This document shows, one piece after another, positions 36,555 to 45,888 of a DNA stretch of 64,000 bases; the stretch's first letter is position 1, and each line of letters starts with the position of its first letter. The position numbers and the translations under genes were made by a program. The notes under the pieces were generated by a model. The model saw only the letters and a list, made by a program, of their open reading frames with translations. It made no database searches and had not been told where the DNA came from. The stretch spans positions 628,458-692,457 of the forward strand of contig NZ_VRUR01000001.1 in the NCBI RefSeq assembly GCF_008040165.1, in the 5' to 3' direction. The DNA comes from Flagellimonas hymeniacidonis (lineage in GTDB: Bacteria > Bacteroidota > Bacteroidia > Flavobacteriales > Flavobacteriaceae).

Positions 36555-37588
36555 ACTCGATACAGTTTTATGGGATATGTCCCCCAGGAATTCCATTGAG
36601 CCACATATATATTTTCATCCTCATCAATACATACATCATGTGGATGACGAAAGATTTTTAAGGCTTGATGCATAGGATTTAAATCATCATTTTCATAGGA
36701 AGGAATACTGCCTCCCGGTGCAGAAATCAATTTATTGTTTTTGTCCAATATGGAAATAAAGCCAGTGCCTTCCGATCCATCTCCAGACCATATGGTAGCC
36801 AGATACACATGTCCATTATGAATTACCGGTCTACAAATGTAAGCCCCTGGCAAATCAATGGAATCTATATATGTTCCATCCAGAGAAAATCGTTTCAATT
36901 TGTTTTGTTGCCTGGCAGTAATGAGCAAAATTGGATTCTTTGAGTCGCGATCATCAATACAAATGCCATGGGCATTGTTAAAGAGATGGTCCTCTTCCCC
37001 CCTACCACCAAACACATTCTTTACCTTGCCATTAGCATCATAGTGGATTATATATTGCGCTCCATAACCATCTGCCACATAAATATCACCATTCTCGGCA
37101 ATGGCGGTTTCTGTAGGGATATATTCTTCTTGTTTATGATACTTTCCTGTTTCCTTTGGAAAAGGAAAAACCTGAATCACCTTTCCTTCTAGGGTAGTTT
37201 TAATAACCTCATGCCGATCATTATCTGCTATATATAAAAATTCTGTTCCATTTTCATTGTGTAACGTTAGACCATGAGCCCCTGGATATTCACTTCCCCA
37301 AGAGCCCAATAACCTCCCGGATTTATCATAGATAAGAATGTTGTTTTTGGTATGATTGGTCAGTAAAATAATCCTGCCTTTAGCATCTTGGACCATTTCG
37401 TGACAGTCTTTTACAGGAAAGTTTTTGCTATTTAGTTTCCCCCAGTTTAAGTCAACTTTATAGCGATGGCTTCCATGTCCAATGATGGCATCTTTTAGCA
37501 TATTTTCTGAAAACGACATCGCATTTAGTGATGCAAGCCCTAAAGTGGCCAAGCCACTTTTTTCAATGAATTCCCTACGTTGCATCAT
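36551..37588 (-). CDS. NHL-repeat/six-bladed propeller protein with Tat-like signal
   Basis: A 345-residue protein starting MMQRREFIEKSGLATLGLAS, a twin-arginine leader. The rest is an NHL-type propeller with repeats such as DCHEMVQDAKGRIILLTN, GAHGLTLHNENG and NAHGICIDDRDS, ending HPHDVCIDEDENIYVAQW. Such propellers bind ligands or act as lyases of the peptidylglycine type; the conserved GxH/HPHD motifs are noted but no activity is claimed. Its ATG overlaps the stop of the DUF1501 gene (ATGA), and its stop overlaps the next gene's start, so it is coupled on both sides. Confidence 0.82.
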   Translation of the reverse strand: MMQRREFIEKSGLATLGLASLNAMSFSENMLKDAIIGHGSHRYKVDLNWGKLNSKNFPVKDCHEMVQDAKGRIILLTNHTKNNILIYDKSGRLLGSWGSEYPGAHGLTLHNENGTEFLYIADNDRHEVIKTTLEGKVIQVFPFPKETGKYHKQEEYIPTETAIAENGDIYVADGYGAQYIIHYDANGKVKNVFGGRGEEDHLFNNAHGICIDDRDSKNPILLITARQQNKLKRFSLDGTYIDSIDLPGAYICRPVIHNGHVYLATIWSGDGSEGTGFISILDKNNKLISAPGGSIPSYENDDLNPMHQALKIFRHPHDVCIDEDENIYVAQWNSWGTYPIKLYRV

Positions 37589-39075
37589 GCCAAAATATCC
37601 TTTACCAAATGTCCTTCTACATCTGTAAGTCTAAATCTTCTTCCTTGATATTTATACGTAAGCCGTTCATGATCTATTCCCAATAAATGAAGCATTGTAG
37701 CTTGAAAATCGTGAACATGCACTGGGTTCTTTACAATATTATAACCAAATTCATCTGTCTCGCCATATACAAATCCGGGCTTAATGCCCCCTCCTGCCAT
37801 CCACATGGTAAAACATCTTGGGTGATGGTCCCTACCATAGCTCTCTGGTGTTAATATTCCTTGGGAGTAATTGGTTCTACCAAACTCACCACCCCAAACT
37901 ATTAGCGTATCTTCCAGCATACCTCGTTGTTTAAGGTCAGCTACTAAGGCAGCGGAGGCTTGGTCTACATCTTTAGCCTGTTTTTCAATGGCTCCGGGTA
38001 AATTATCGTGCTGGTCCCACCCCATATGATACAACTGAATAAAACGAACATCTTGTTCTGCAAGTCTTCTCGCCAATAGGCAATTGGCCGCATAGGTACC
38101 GGGTATTTTTGCATCAGCACCATACATTTTATAAATGTAGTCTGGTTCGTTTTCAGTATTCATTACATCGGGAACAGAAGTCTGCATACGATAGGCCATT
38201 TCATACTGCGCTATTCTACTCTGTATTTCTTCATCACCAAATTCCTTGTACTGTTTTTCGTTTAATTCAGCAAGGTTATCCAAAATGGAGCGTTTTGTTT
38301 CTTTGGATATTCCTTTGGGGTCGTTCAGATAAAGGACTGGATCTTTTGCTGCCCTAAATTGCACTCCTTGATGCAGGGAATGCAGAAAACCATTCCCCCA
38401 AAGCCTTGTATATAAAGGTTGTCCATTAGGTCTTCCTGTCCCTCGTGATAAGAGCACTGTAAATGCTGGCAGATTCTCATTTTCACTCCCTAATCCATAG
38501 CTTAACCAAGACCCAATACTAGGCCTGCCAGGTTGTTGTGAACCCGTTTGGAAAAAAGTGACCGCCGGATCATGATTAATGGCCTCGGTATACATCGATT
38601 TTATGATGCATAATTCATCTACCATTTTAGCGGTATAAGGTAACAAATCACTTATCCATGTTCCATTTTTACCGTATTGTTGAAATCCAAAGTTGGAGCC
38701 TACCAAAGGAAAACTATCTTGTCCTGATGTCATCCCGGTTAACCGTTGTCCATTTCTAATGGACTCGGGTAAGTCTTCACCTCTTCTCTCATTAAGTAAG
38801 GGCTTATAATCGAAGAGTTCTAATTGCGATGGACCTCCACTTTGAAATAAGTAGATTACCCGCTTTATTTTAGCCGCATGATGTGGCGAATTGAGGATTC
38901 CTTTAATCCCCATTGGATTTTCAGTTTTGGTGATTAAACTGCCCTCTTTTTTGTAAAAATTGCAACCAAGCAAAGAACCTAAGGCTAATCCACCAACGCC
39001 TAAGGCGGTTTTTCCCATAAAAGCTCTTCGGTTGAGGTTAAGTGCGTTATCTGCTATTATTTTCTTCTCACTCAT
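37585..39075 (-). CDS. DUF1501 (sulfatase-like fold) Tat-exported protein
   Basis: A 496-residue DUF1501 protein, a family with an alkaline-phosphatase/sulfatase-like fold found mostly in Planctomycetes and some marine Bacteroidota. The twin-arginine leader is NLNRRAFMGKTALGVGG, followed by a possible lipobox (LLGC). Characteristic stretches are FQSGGPSQLELFDYKP, HDPAVTFFQTGSQQPGRPS, WGGEFGRTNYSQG and GRDHHPRCFTMWMAGGG. It almost always travels with a PSD1 cytochrome gene, as here (2 bases downstream of it). Biochemical function has not been established to my knowledge. Confidence 0.9.
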   Translation of the reverse strand: MSEKKIIADNALNLNRRAFMGKTALGVGGLALGSLLGCNFYKKEGSLITKTENPMGIKGILNSPHHAAKIKRVIYLFQSGGPSQLELFDYKPLLNERRGEDLPESIRNGQRLTGMTSGQDSFPLVGSNFGFQQYGKNGTWISDLLPYTAKMVDELCIIKSMYTEAINHDPAVTFFQTGSQQPGRPSIGSWLSYGLGSENENLPAFTVLLSRGTGRPNGQPLYTRLWGNGFLHSLHQGVQFRAAKDPVLYLNDPKGISKETKRSILDNLAELNEKQYKEFGDEEIQSRIAQYEMAYRMQTSVPDVMNTENEPDYIYKMYGADAKIPGTYAANCLLARRLAEQDVRFIQLYHMGWDQHDNLPGAIEKQAKDVDQASAALVADLKQRGMLEDTLIVWGGEFGRTNYSQGILTPESYGRDHHPRCFTMWMAGGGIKPGFVYGETDEFGYNIVKNPVHVHDFQATMLHLLGIDHERLTYKYQGRRFRLTDVEGHLVKDILA

Positions 39076-39077
39076 AA

Positions 39078-41435
39078 CTATCCTCTTGATATGGTTTCGT
39101 CTAAGTTTAATATGGTATGTGCGGTTAAAGCCAATGCTGCCAGGTCCTTTTGTGAAATATCAGAAACCACGGCAAACTCTCCTATGGACAGATATTCTTC
39201 TGTTACAACCTCTCCTGTTTCTATTTTTCTCAACGTATCTTGATAAAAATTGGTCAAGATTGCCATTTCTTCCTCACTTGGAGCTCTTGATGTTGCATTT
39301 TGAAAAATATACGCAATTTGATCTTTAGGCTCTTTTCCAACAACACCAATTGATTTATAAGCCAATGCTCTTGCGGCTTCAATAAGCTGTGGGTCATTTA
39401 ATAGCACAAGCGCTTGTAACGGAGTATTTGTTTCTTGACGTTTTACTGTGCACAGATCGCGAGAAGCGGCATCAAAAGTCATCATACTAGGAGGCGGGAC
39501 TGTCCGCTTCCAAAAAGTATAAAGACTCTTTCGATACAAATCCTTGCCCGAGCTTTGAATATAGGTTGATGTGCTTCCACCGCCACCGCCTGTGGTCTCT
39601 TCCCAAATCCCTTCTGGTTGATATGGTTTTACGCTTGGACCGCCTACCTCATCATTTAAGAGACCGCTTATCTTCAATGCTTGATCTCTTATCATTTCTG
39701 CACTTAGCCTCAATCTTGAAGCTCTTGACAAATAGGTGTTTTCAGGGTCTTTTTCCTGCATTTCTTCGGAAATTTCACTGCTTTGCTGAAAGGTTTCGGA
39801 AAGTGCCATAAACTTTATAATGTTTTTGACATTCCATTCTTCCTTTTGAAATTTTATGGCAAGGAAATCCAATAATTCTGGATGTGAAGGAAGTGCTCCT
39901 TGGTTTCCAAAATCATAAGAACTTTCTACCAAACCTTTTCCAAACATTCGCTGCCAGATTCTGTTTACGGCAACACGCGCCGTTAATGGATGGTCTTCAT
40001 GAAACAACCATTTGGCCAAGCCTAATCTATTTTTAGGGAATCCCTCTGGAAAAGGCAAAATTGCCTCTGGAGTCCCAGGAAAAACCTGATCAGCTGGCTG
40101 ATCGTACACCCCTCTATTTAATACAAAGGTTTCCCGAGGTTTTGACATATCTTTCATTACCATCACCTCAACTTTGGGAGTTGGACTATTGGTCATGTTT
40201 ACAAAATCCAAGACCCCATCTGCATCTTTTTTGGAAACAGTAATATAGGGTTTGGGTATTTCTTGTGCATTGGCCATGAGCCCTTTTTCATCAATATTGT
40301 TGAAAAATCCAAATAACTGGAAATGGTCTTTTTGACTTAAAGGATCATATTTATGGTCGTGACAGCGAGCACACTCCATGGTCATTCCCAAAAATGCAGT
40401 CCCAAAAGTATTGGTTCTGTCTTCTACATATTCTATGCGGTATTCCTCCGGAATTACGCCTCCTTCAGCAGTTATCTTATGATTTCTATTAAACCCTGTT
40501 GCAAGAATTGATTCTTTTGTGGCATTGGGAATCATGTCGCCTGCCAATTGATAGGTTATGAACTCATCATAAGACATATTCTTGTTAAATGCATGAATGA
40601 CCCAATCTCTCCAAGGCCACATGGTACGTTCAAAATCATCTTGATAGCCATGGGTATCAGCATATCGGGCAACATCCATCCAATCTGCAGCCATATATTC
40701 TGCATAAGCCACTGTATTTAACAAGGAGTCCACTATTTTTTCATATGCTTCCTCTGTTGTATCGTTCAAAAATGCATTGACTTGTTCTGCACTAGGAGGT
40801 AATCCGGTTATACTGAAAAACACTCGACGAATAAGTTGTTCTTTGGATGCTTTTTTAGATGGTGAAAATCCTTCTAACTCCAATTTTTTAAGGACAAACT
40901 TGTCAATTTCATTTTTACCCCAACCTTCATTTTCCACCTTAGGAACAACGGGTTTTACAGGAGGTACAAATGCCCAATGCTTTTTATATACCGCTCCCTG
41001 TTCTATCCATTTCTTAAACAATTCTTTTTCATAAGCAGAAAGTATAAGATTTGATTCTTCAGGAGGCATTACCATATTAGGGTCCTCATTAAATATTCTA
41101 TTTATCAATTCACTATTTGCAACATCACCAGGAACAATAGCATATCTATCTAGGTTTTCACCAATAGCTGCATAAGCATCCTCTGCCTTATGTAACGAAA
41201 GTCCTCCTTCAACCGCATTTTTATCGGGGCCATGACAAGCAAAACATCTATCTGAAAGAATGGGTTTTATATGGAAGGAAAAATCAATACTATCTGGGAT
41301 TTGTTTTAAAGATTCTTCTTTTGAGATTGTTGTATACTCCTCTTTTGCGTTCTTGCAACTAACTGCAAAACACATTATCGCAATTAAAAATACTGCTCCT
41401 AGGAATCTTTTTTTAGCTAAATAAATAGAGGGCAT
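39078..41435 (-). CDS. PSD1-type (DUF1549/DUF1553) cytochrome c domain lipoprotein
   Basis: A 785-residue protein of the planctomycete PSD1 group. The lipoprotein leader ends FAVSC (Cys27). The N-terminal cytochrome-like domain has CFACH (64-68) followed by GPD, and a distal MPPEES. DUF1549 covers about residues 170-380 (WMDVARYADTHGYQDD, then CARCHDHKYDPLSQKDHF, a second CxxCH). DUF1553 covers about 480-740 (NRIWQRMFGKGLV, NTPLQALVLLNDPQL). First gene of the operon with DUF1501. These pairs often accompany sulfatases or glycan loci, but their reaction is unknown. Two CxxCH motifs suggest haem binding and redox work in the periplasm. Confidence 0.9.
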   Translation of the reverse strand: MPSIYLAKKRFLGAVFLIAIMCFAVSCKNAKEEYTTISKEESLKQIPDSIDFSFHIKPILSDRCFACHGPDKNAVEGGLSLHKAEDAYAAIGENLDRYAIVPGDVANSELINRIFNEDPNMVMPPEESNLILSAYEKELFKKWIEQGAVYKKHWAFVPPVKPVVPKVENEGWGKNEIDKFVLKKLELEGFSPSKKASKEQLIRRVFFSITGLPPSAEQVNAFLNDTTEEAYEKIVDSLLNTVAYAEYMAADWMDVARYADTHGYQDDFERTMWPWRDWVIHAFNKNMSYDEFITYQLAGDMIPNATKESILATGFNRNHKITAEGGVIPEEYRIEYVEDRTNTFGTAFLGMTMECARCHDHKYDPLSQKDHFQLFGFFNNIDEKGLMANAQEIPKPYITVSKKDADGVLDFVNMTNSPTPKVEVMVMKDMSKPRETFVLNRGVYDQPADQVFPGTPEAILPFPEGFPKNRLGLAKWLFHEDHPLTARVAVNRIWQRMFGKGLVESSYDFGNQGALPSHPELLDFLAIKFQKEEWNVKNIIKFMALSETFQQSSEISEEMQEKDPENTYLSRASRLRLSAEMIRDQALKISGLLNDEVGGPSVKPYQPEGIWEETTGGGGGSTSTYIQSSGKDLYRKSLYTFWKRTVPPPSMMTFDAASRDLCTVKRQETNTPLQALVLLNDPQLIEAARALAYKSIGVVGKEPKDQIAYIFQNATSRAPSEEEMAILTNFYQDTLRKIETGEVVTEEYLSIGEFAVVSDISQKDLAALALTAHTILNLDETISRG

Positions 41436-41591
41436 ACTAACAATATTAAGATTGTGGTACTGTAAACTACTTCGATAACCTGAAATTCACTAAAAAATTT
41501 CGACCAATAGCAACGGAGAAAAGACCAATGAAGCTGTAAGGTTTTTTAGTTTAGATTTCTATAAATCTTGATATTAATGTGCTAATTGGGC

Positions 41592-42311
41592 TTATGAAAT
41601 GGTATCATTTAAAATACGGCTTTTGGCCTCATTAAGATAACTTCTTCCAATGGTATATCTAATTCCATCTACTTCCACACTGTTGCCCTCAATAGCTTCA
41701 ATTTTATCTATGGCTATGGTATAAGATCTATGGATTCTAAGAAATTTATCGCTCGGCAACTCGTCTGTAAAACTTCCTAAGGTTCTATGAATAATGTATT
41801 TTGCCGATGTGGTCTTAATACGGATGTAATCCTTAAGGCTTTCCACCACTACAATTTCATCGATGAAAATTTTTTGCAGTTTCTTCTTATCCACCTTAAC
41901 AAAGATACTGGGCTTTTCGTTTGAAGGTTGAGAAGCAAGCTTAGCACTGCTTTGTTTTAAACTAGTAATCCTGTTTATAGTTTTTAAAAATCGTGGGAAA
42001 GGAATAGGTTTTACCAAATAATCTATTGCTTCTAATTCATAGCTTTTTATAGCGTATTCCTCATGAGCAGTTGTAATAACAATCATTGGTGAAACATGCA
42101 ATGATTCCAAAAAATCTAAACCGTCAAGAATAGGCATGTTGATATCCAAAAAAATAATATCCACTTCGTTTTCTTGCAAAAAAGTGGTAGCATCCACAGC
42201 ATTTGAAAATGTTTGGATCAGTTCTAATTGCTTCACCTGCTCCACATAGTTTTTAAGAACATTAATTGCCAACGGCTCATCATCAATAATAATCACTCTT
42301 AGGTCCATCAT
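41592..42311 (-). CDS. LytTR-family response regulator
   Basis: A 239-residue response regulator. The receiver has IIDDEP (8-13), phospho-acceptor Asp56 in IIFLDINMPILDG and DYLVKPIPFPRF. LytTR domain from about residue 135 (FVKVDKKKLQKIF ... FLRIHRSYTIAIDKIEAIEG). Its ATG overlaps the kinase stop by 4 bases. The kinase-regulator pair is transcribed away from the GH92 operon and lies between it and the PSD1 operon, so either could be its target. No DNA site could be identified. Confidence 0.93.
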   Translation of the reverse strand: MMDLRVIIIDDEPLAINVLKNYVEQVKQLELIQTFSNAVDATTFLQENEVDIIFLDINMPILDGLDFLESLHVSPMIVITTAHEEYAIKSYELEAIDYLVKPIPFPRFLKTINRITSLKQSSAKLASQPSNEKPSIFVKVDKKKLQKIFIDEIVVVESLKDYIRIKTTSAKYIIHRTLGSFTDELPSDKFLRIHRSYTIAIDKIEAIEGNSVEVDGIRYTIGRSYLNEAKSRILNDTIS

Positions 42312-43393
42312 ACTTTAAGCTTTAAATCTACGTGAAACATATTTTCCTTTTCAAAAATGGCAAGATCGTAATCCTTTTGATCGTAACCCAATTCAAGTCG
42401 TTTTTTCACATTACTGAGCCCAATACCACCACTTCGAGTAGCCACTTTGCTATTGGCTTCATTTTTGGGAATGGTATTAGCTACATTAAAATACAAAAAA
42501 TCATCTGCAACATTGATGTCTATTGCAATATTCATATCTCCAATGTTTTTACTTGCGCCGTGTTTAAAGCAATTTTCAATTAAAGGCACAAGGAGCATTG
42601 GCGCTATTTCCTTATTTTCCAAATCTCCTGAAATTCCAATGTCTATCTGCAAGGAGTCATTAAAACGGATTCTCTCTAAATCTATATAGTTTTGAATGCA
42701 GTCTATTTCACTTTTAAGGTCCTGTTTACGTTTTTTGGTAGCATATAATAAATACCGCATCAATCCTGAAAGTTTTAAAATTACCTCAGGAGCTTTATCC
42801 GATTTTTCAAGGGTAAGTGAATAAATATTGTTTAGTGTATTAAAGAAAAAATGTGGTGACACCTGGGATCTTAAAAACTTAAGTTCGGTTGTCAACTGTC
42901 TTTTTTCCAAATCATGCAATTTGCTGTGTTCCCGCAACCAATCCACGGTGATTTTAATGGCCGTAGCAAAAGCCACAACATAGAGTTCACCATACATTGT
43001 TGTAAGGGCATAGTTAAGCGTAAGGCTATCTGTATATTCTGGGCCTTCGGGCATTACGTTAGTACTTACCAAGTAATATGTGAGATTAAATTTCAGTATC
43101 AGCATAACAAAAAGGCAGACCACCATCAAAAAAGCGAAGGTTACATATTTTCTGGTGTACACGTACTTGGGCATAAGAAAGTAAATGTTAAAGTAAGAAA
43201 GCGCAATATGGATGGGAAAACCAATCAAATTGGTCTTCAACGACAACATAAAATCATTATGAATACTTCCCCAGCGCAATGTATTAAGCCCAAAATAAAC
43301 AGCCCAAAAGATAATATGATGTTTATATGTGATACTATACGGACGCTGGGATTCTACGCTTAAAAGTTCGTCCAATTTATCATTTATGTACAT
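42308..43393 (-). CDS. LytS/YehU-type sensor histidine kinase
   Basis: A 361-residue membrane sensor kinase. Four hydrophobic segments lie in about residues 25-150. The acceptor is His181 in VSPHFFFNTLNNI, the N-box is LIENCFKHGAS near residue 270, and the G-box is GGIGLSNVKKRL. It is the first gene of the kinase-regulator unit and is divergent from the first GH92 gene across a 229-base gap. That gap is very AT-rich and no clean TAnnTTTG with a partner box was found in either direction. The signal is unknown; sensing cell-envelope or sugar status is conjecture. Confidence 0.92.
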   Translation of the reverse strand: MYINDKLDELLSVESQRPYSITYKHHIIFWAVYFGLNTLRWGSIHNDFMLSLKTNLIGFPIHIALSYFNIYFLMPKYVYTRKYVTFAFLMVVCLFVMLILKFNLTYYLVSTNVMPEGPEYTDSLTLNYALTTMYGELYVVAFATAIKITVDWLREHSKLHDLEKRQLTTELKFLRSQVSPHFFFNTLNNIYSLTLEKSDKAPEVILKLSGLMRYLLYATKKRKQDLKSEIDCIQNYIDLERIRFNDSLQIDIGISGDLENKEIAPMLLVPLIENCFKHGASKNIGDMNIAIDINVADDFLYFNVANTIPKNEANSKVATRSGGIGLSNVKKRLELGYDQKDYDLAIFEKENMFHVDLKLKV

Positions 43394-43622
43394 GGATTGA
43401 AGGATATTTTGTTTGTTCGGTTTTTCTGCTGTTTAGCTTTCGGGGTTGGTTGTTGGTCTAATTTTATTCGGCTACAACATAAAATTATAAATATTTAGGA
43501 TAACAATTTTATAAACAGCCATAACCAAAAAACCCATCTGAAATATTGCTCAATCGCAATAGAAAAATCAAATATAATTTGGCGAAAAGTATAAAAAATA
43601 TCAATATTAATCCAATCTGTTG

Positions 43623-45869
43623 ATGCGCAAAACCTATATTACCTTATTTTCAGTTGCGCTCATTTTGGGTTTCTCCTGTAAAGAAAAGGAGCAAAATATC
43701 CCTTTTAAAAAACCTATAGAATACGTCGACCCCTTCATTGGAACAGGCGGACACGGACACACATACCCTGGCCCTACCGCTCCTTTTGGCATGGTTCAGC
43801 CTGGGCCAGACAATGGAACAACAGGATGGGATTGGTGCTCTGGTTATCATATTACTGATTCCATTATTTCCGGTTTTGGACAATTGCACTTGAGTGGCAC
43901 GGGTATCGGGGACTTGGCAGATTTGCTTTTAATGCCCTCTACCAAACAAATGGATGTGTCTCAATTTGGCAAGCAAAGAGACAGTTTACCATATACCTCA
44001 GGTTTTTCACATTCCAGTGAGATTGCCCATCCAGGCTATTATAAAGTGGTTTTGGACAACAATAATATAAAAGTTGAATTAACTGCAAATGAATATGTGG
44101 CTTTCCATCGATACACATACGAAGACAAGGATACCAGATCTTTCATAATCGATTTGGGATATGCTGTAAATTGGGACACTCCTGCGGAAAGTAGCCTCAC
44201 CTTAGAAGACAAAAATCTACTCACGGGATACCGACATAGTACTGGTTGGGCAAAAAATCAAAAGCTATTCTTTGCGATTGAATCATCAACTCCAATTCTA
44301 AATGCCATCTACGTTGCCGACGGAAATCCAACGGCAGAAGCTGAACATATTAAAGGCATTAAAACGGGAGGACAGTTCTTTTTTGATGAAAGTTCCAGTA
44401 ATACTACGGAGTTGAAAATTGCGGTTTCTTCAGTGAGTATAGCTAATGCAAAGGAAAATCTTGGCAAACATGGATCTACCAGCTCTTTTGAGGAGGCTAA
44501 GACACAAACTAGTGAAAAATGGGAGTCTCTGCTCTCCAAGATAGTAATAGATACCCCACAAGATTCGCTTAAGACCATTTTTTATACTGCATTATATCAT
44601 ACACAGATTGCGCCAGTGCTTTTTAGTGATACCAATGGGGAATTTAGGTTGCAAAATGACAGTATTGTCAAAACCAAAGATTGGAACGCCTACTCTACGC
44701 TCTCTTTGTGGGACACGTTCCGAGCTGAAAATCCACTATTGAATATTCTTCAACCAGAACGGGTCAACGATATTGTTCAATCTATGTTAGCTTATTATGA
44801 TGAACAGGGAAGGTTACCGGTCTGGACACTTTATGGCAATGAAACCAACACTATGACCGGCAACCACGGTGTCTCAGTAATAGCCGAGGCATATCTAAAA
44901 GGAATTCGCGGGTACAATATTGAAAAAGCCTTTGAAGCAGTCACCAATACCATGATGGGAGATATTCGAGGGCTAAAACCTTATAAAGAATATGGCTATA
45001 TCCCATATACTTCATTGGATGAATCCGTAACCATAAGTTTAGAATTTGCCTATAATGATTGGTGCGTGGCGCAGATGGCAAAAGACTTAGGTAAAGAAGA
45101 AGAGTACCGTTATTTCAGCAATCGCTCCAATGCCTATAAACACCTTTTTGATGCCGAAACGGGTTTTATGAGAGGGAAATCAGCAGATGGAAAAAGTTGG
45201 AACGAACCTTTTGATCCAAAATTTTCAAGTCACCGTGAACATACAGATTACACAGAAGGTAATGCATGGCAACATAGTTGGTTTGTGCTGCATGCCATTC
45301 CTGATTTTATAAATCTACATGGTGGAAACAAACCTTTTGTTGAAAAGTTGGAACAGCTATTTACAGAGACTTCAGAGATTTCTGGAGAAAACGTTTCAGC
45401 CGATATTTCCGGTTTAATAGGGCAATATGCTCATGGTAATGAGCCCAGTCACCACATAGCTTATATGTTCAACAAGGCAGATGCTCCTTGGAAAACACAG
45501 TATTGGGTTAGGGAGATTATGGATACACAATACAGCACCAAACCTGAAGGCTTAAGTGGTAATGAAGACTGTGGCCAGATGTCCGCATGGTATGTGTTTA
45601 GTTCATTAGGACTCTATCCTATGAATCCGGCCTCAGGACAATACGAGCTTGGAAGCCCGGTTTTTGAGAAGGCCACCATCGCTATATCGGGCACAAAGAA
45701 ATTTGTCATCTCAGCAGAAAGTACCTCATCAATCAACAGATACATTCAATCAGTAAAATTAAATGGAAAGTCGTTGCAACGTACTTACATCACCCACCAA
45801 GAGCTAATGGCTGGTGGTACGTTGGAATTTAAAATGGGTCCTGATCCCAACAAAAATTGGGGGATATAA
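43623..45869 (+). CDS. GH92 family alpha-mannosidase, lipoprotein (copy 1)
   Basis: A 748-residue calcium-dependent exo-alpha-mannosidase of family GH92. The leader ends ILGFSC (Cys19), so it should be lipid-anchored. The family opening VDPFIGTGGHGHTYPGPTAPFGM is present. The catalytic acid is Glu607 in YAHGNEPSHH and the base region is GNEDCGQMSAWYV with Asp649. This is the commonest GH92 type, often alpha-1,2-specific, though linkage cannot be fixed here. Start ATG 43623 is used; a TTG one codon earlier is unlikely. First gene of a seven-gene mannoside operon. Confidence 0.93.
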   Translation: MRKTYITLFSVALILGFSCKEKEQNIPFKKPIEYVDPFIGTGGHGHTYPGPTAPFGMVQPGPDNGTTGWDWCSGYHITDSIISGFGQLHLSGTGIGDLADLLLMPSTKQMDVSQFGKQRDSLPYTSGFSHSSEIAHPGYYKVVLDNNNIKVELTANEYVAFHRYTYEDKDTRSFIIDLGYAVNWDTPAESSLTLEDKNLLTGYRHSTGWAKNQKLFFAIESSTPILNAIYVADGNPTAEAEHIKGIKTGGQFFFDESSSNTTELKIAVSSVSIANAKENLGKHGSTSSFEEAKTQTSEKWESLLSKIVIDTPQDSLKTIFYTALYHTQIAPVLFSDTNGEFRLQNDSIVKTKDWNAYSTLSLWDTFRAENPLLNILQPERVNDIVQSMLAYYDEQGRLPVWTLYGNETNTMTGNHGVSVIAEAYLKGIRGYNIEKAFEAVTNTMMGDIRGLKPYKEYGYIPYTSLDESVTISLEFAYNDWCVAQMAKDLGKEEEYRYFSNRSNAYKHLFDAETGFMRGKSADGKSWNEPFDPKFSSHREHTDYTEGNAWQHSWFVLHAIPDFINLHGGNKPFVEKLEQLFTETSEISGENVSADISGLIGQYAHGNEPSHHIAYMFNKADAPWKTQYWVREIMDTQYSTKPEGLSGNEDCGQMSAWYVFSSLGLYPMNPASGQYELGSPVFEKATIAISGTKKFVISAESTSSINRYIQSVKLNGKSLQRTYITHQELMAGGTLEFKMGPDPNKNWGI

Positions 45870-45888
45870 AAAAGACCAGTACAATTAT

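Noticed and set aside
45814-45888. Symporter start inside the GH92 gene
   Set aside because: The extra 25 residues are the GH92 end read in another frame; ATG 45889 begins a normal SSS N-terminus.
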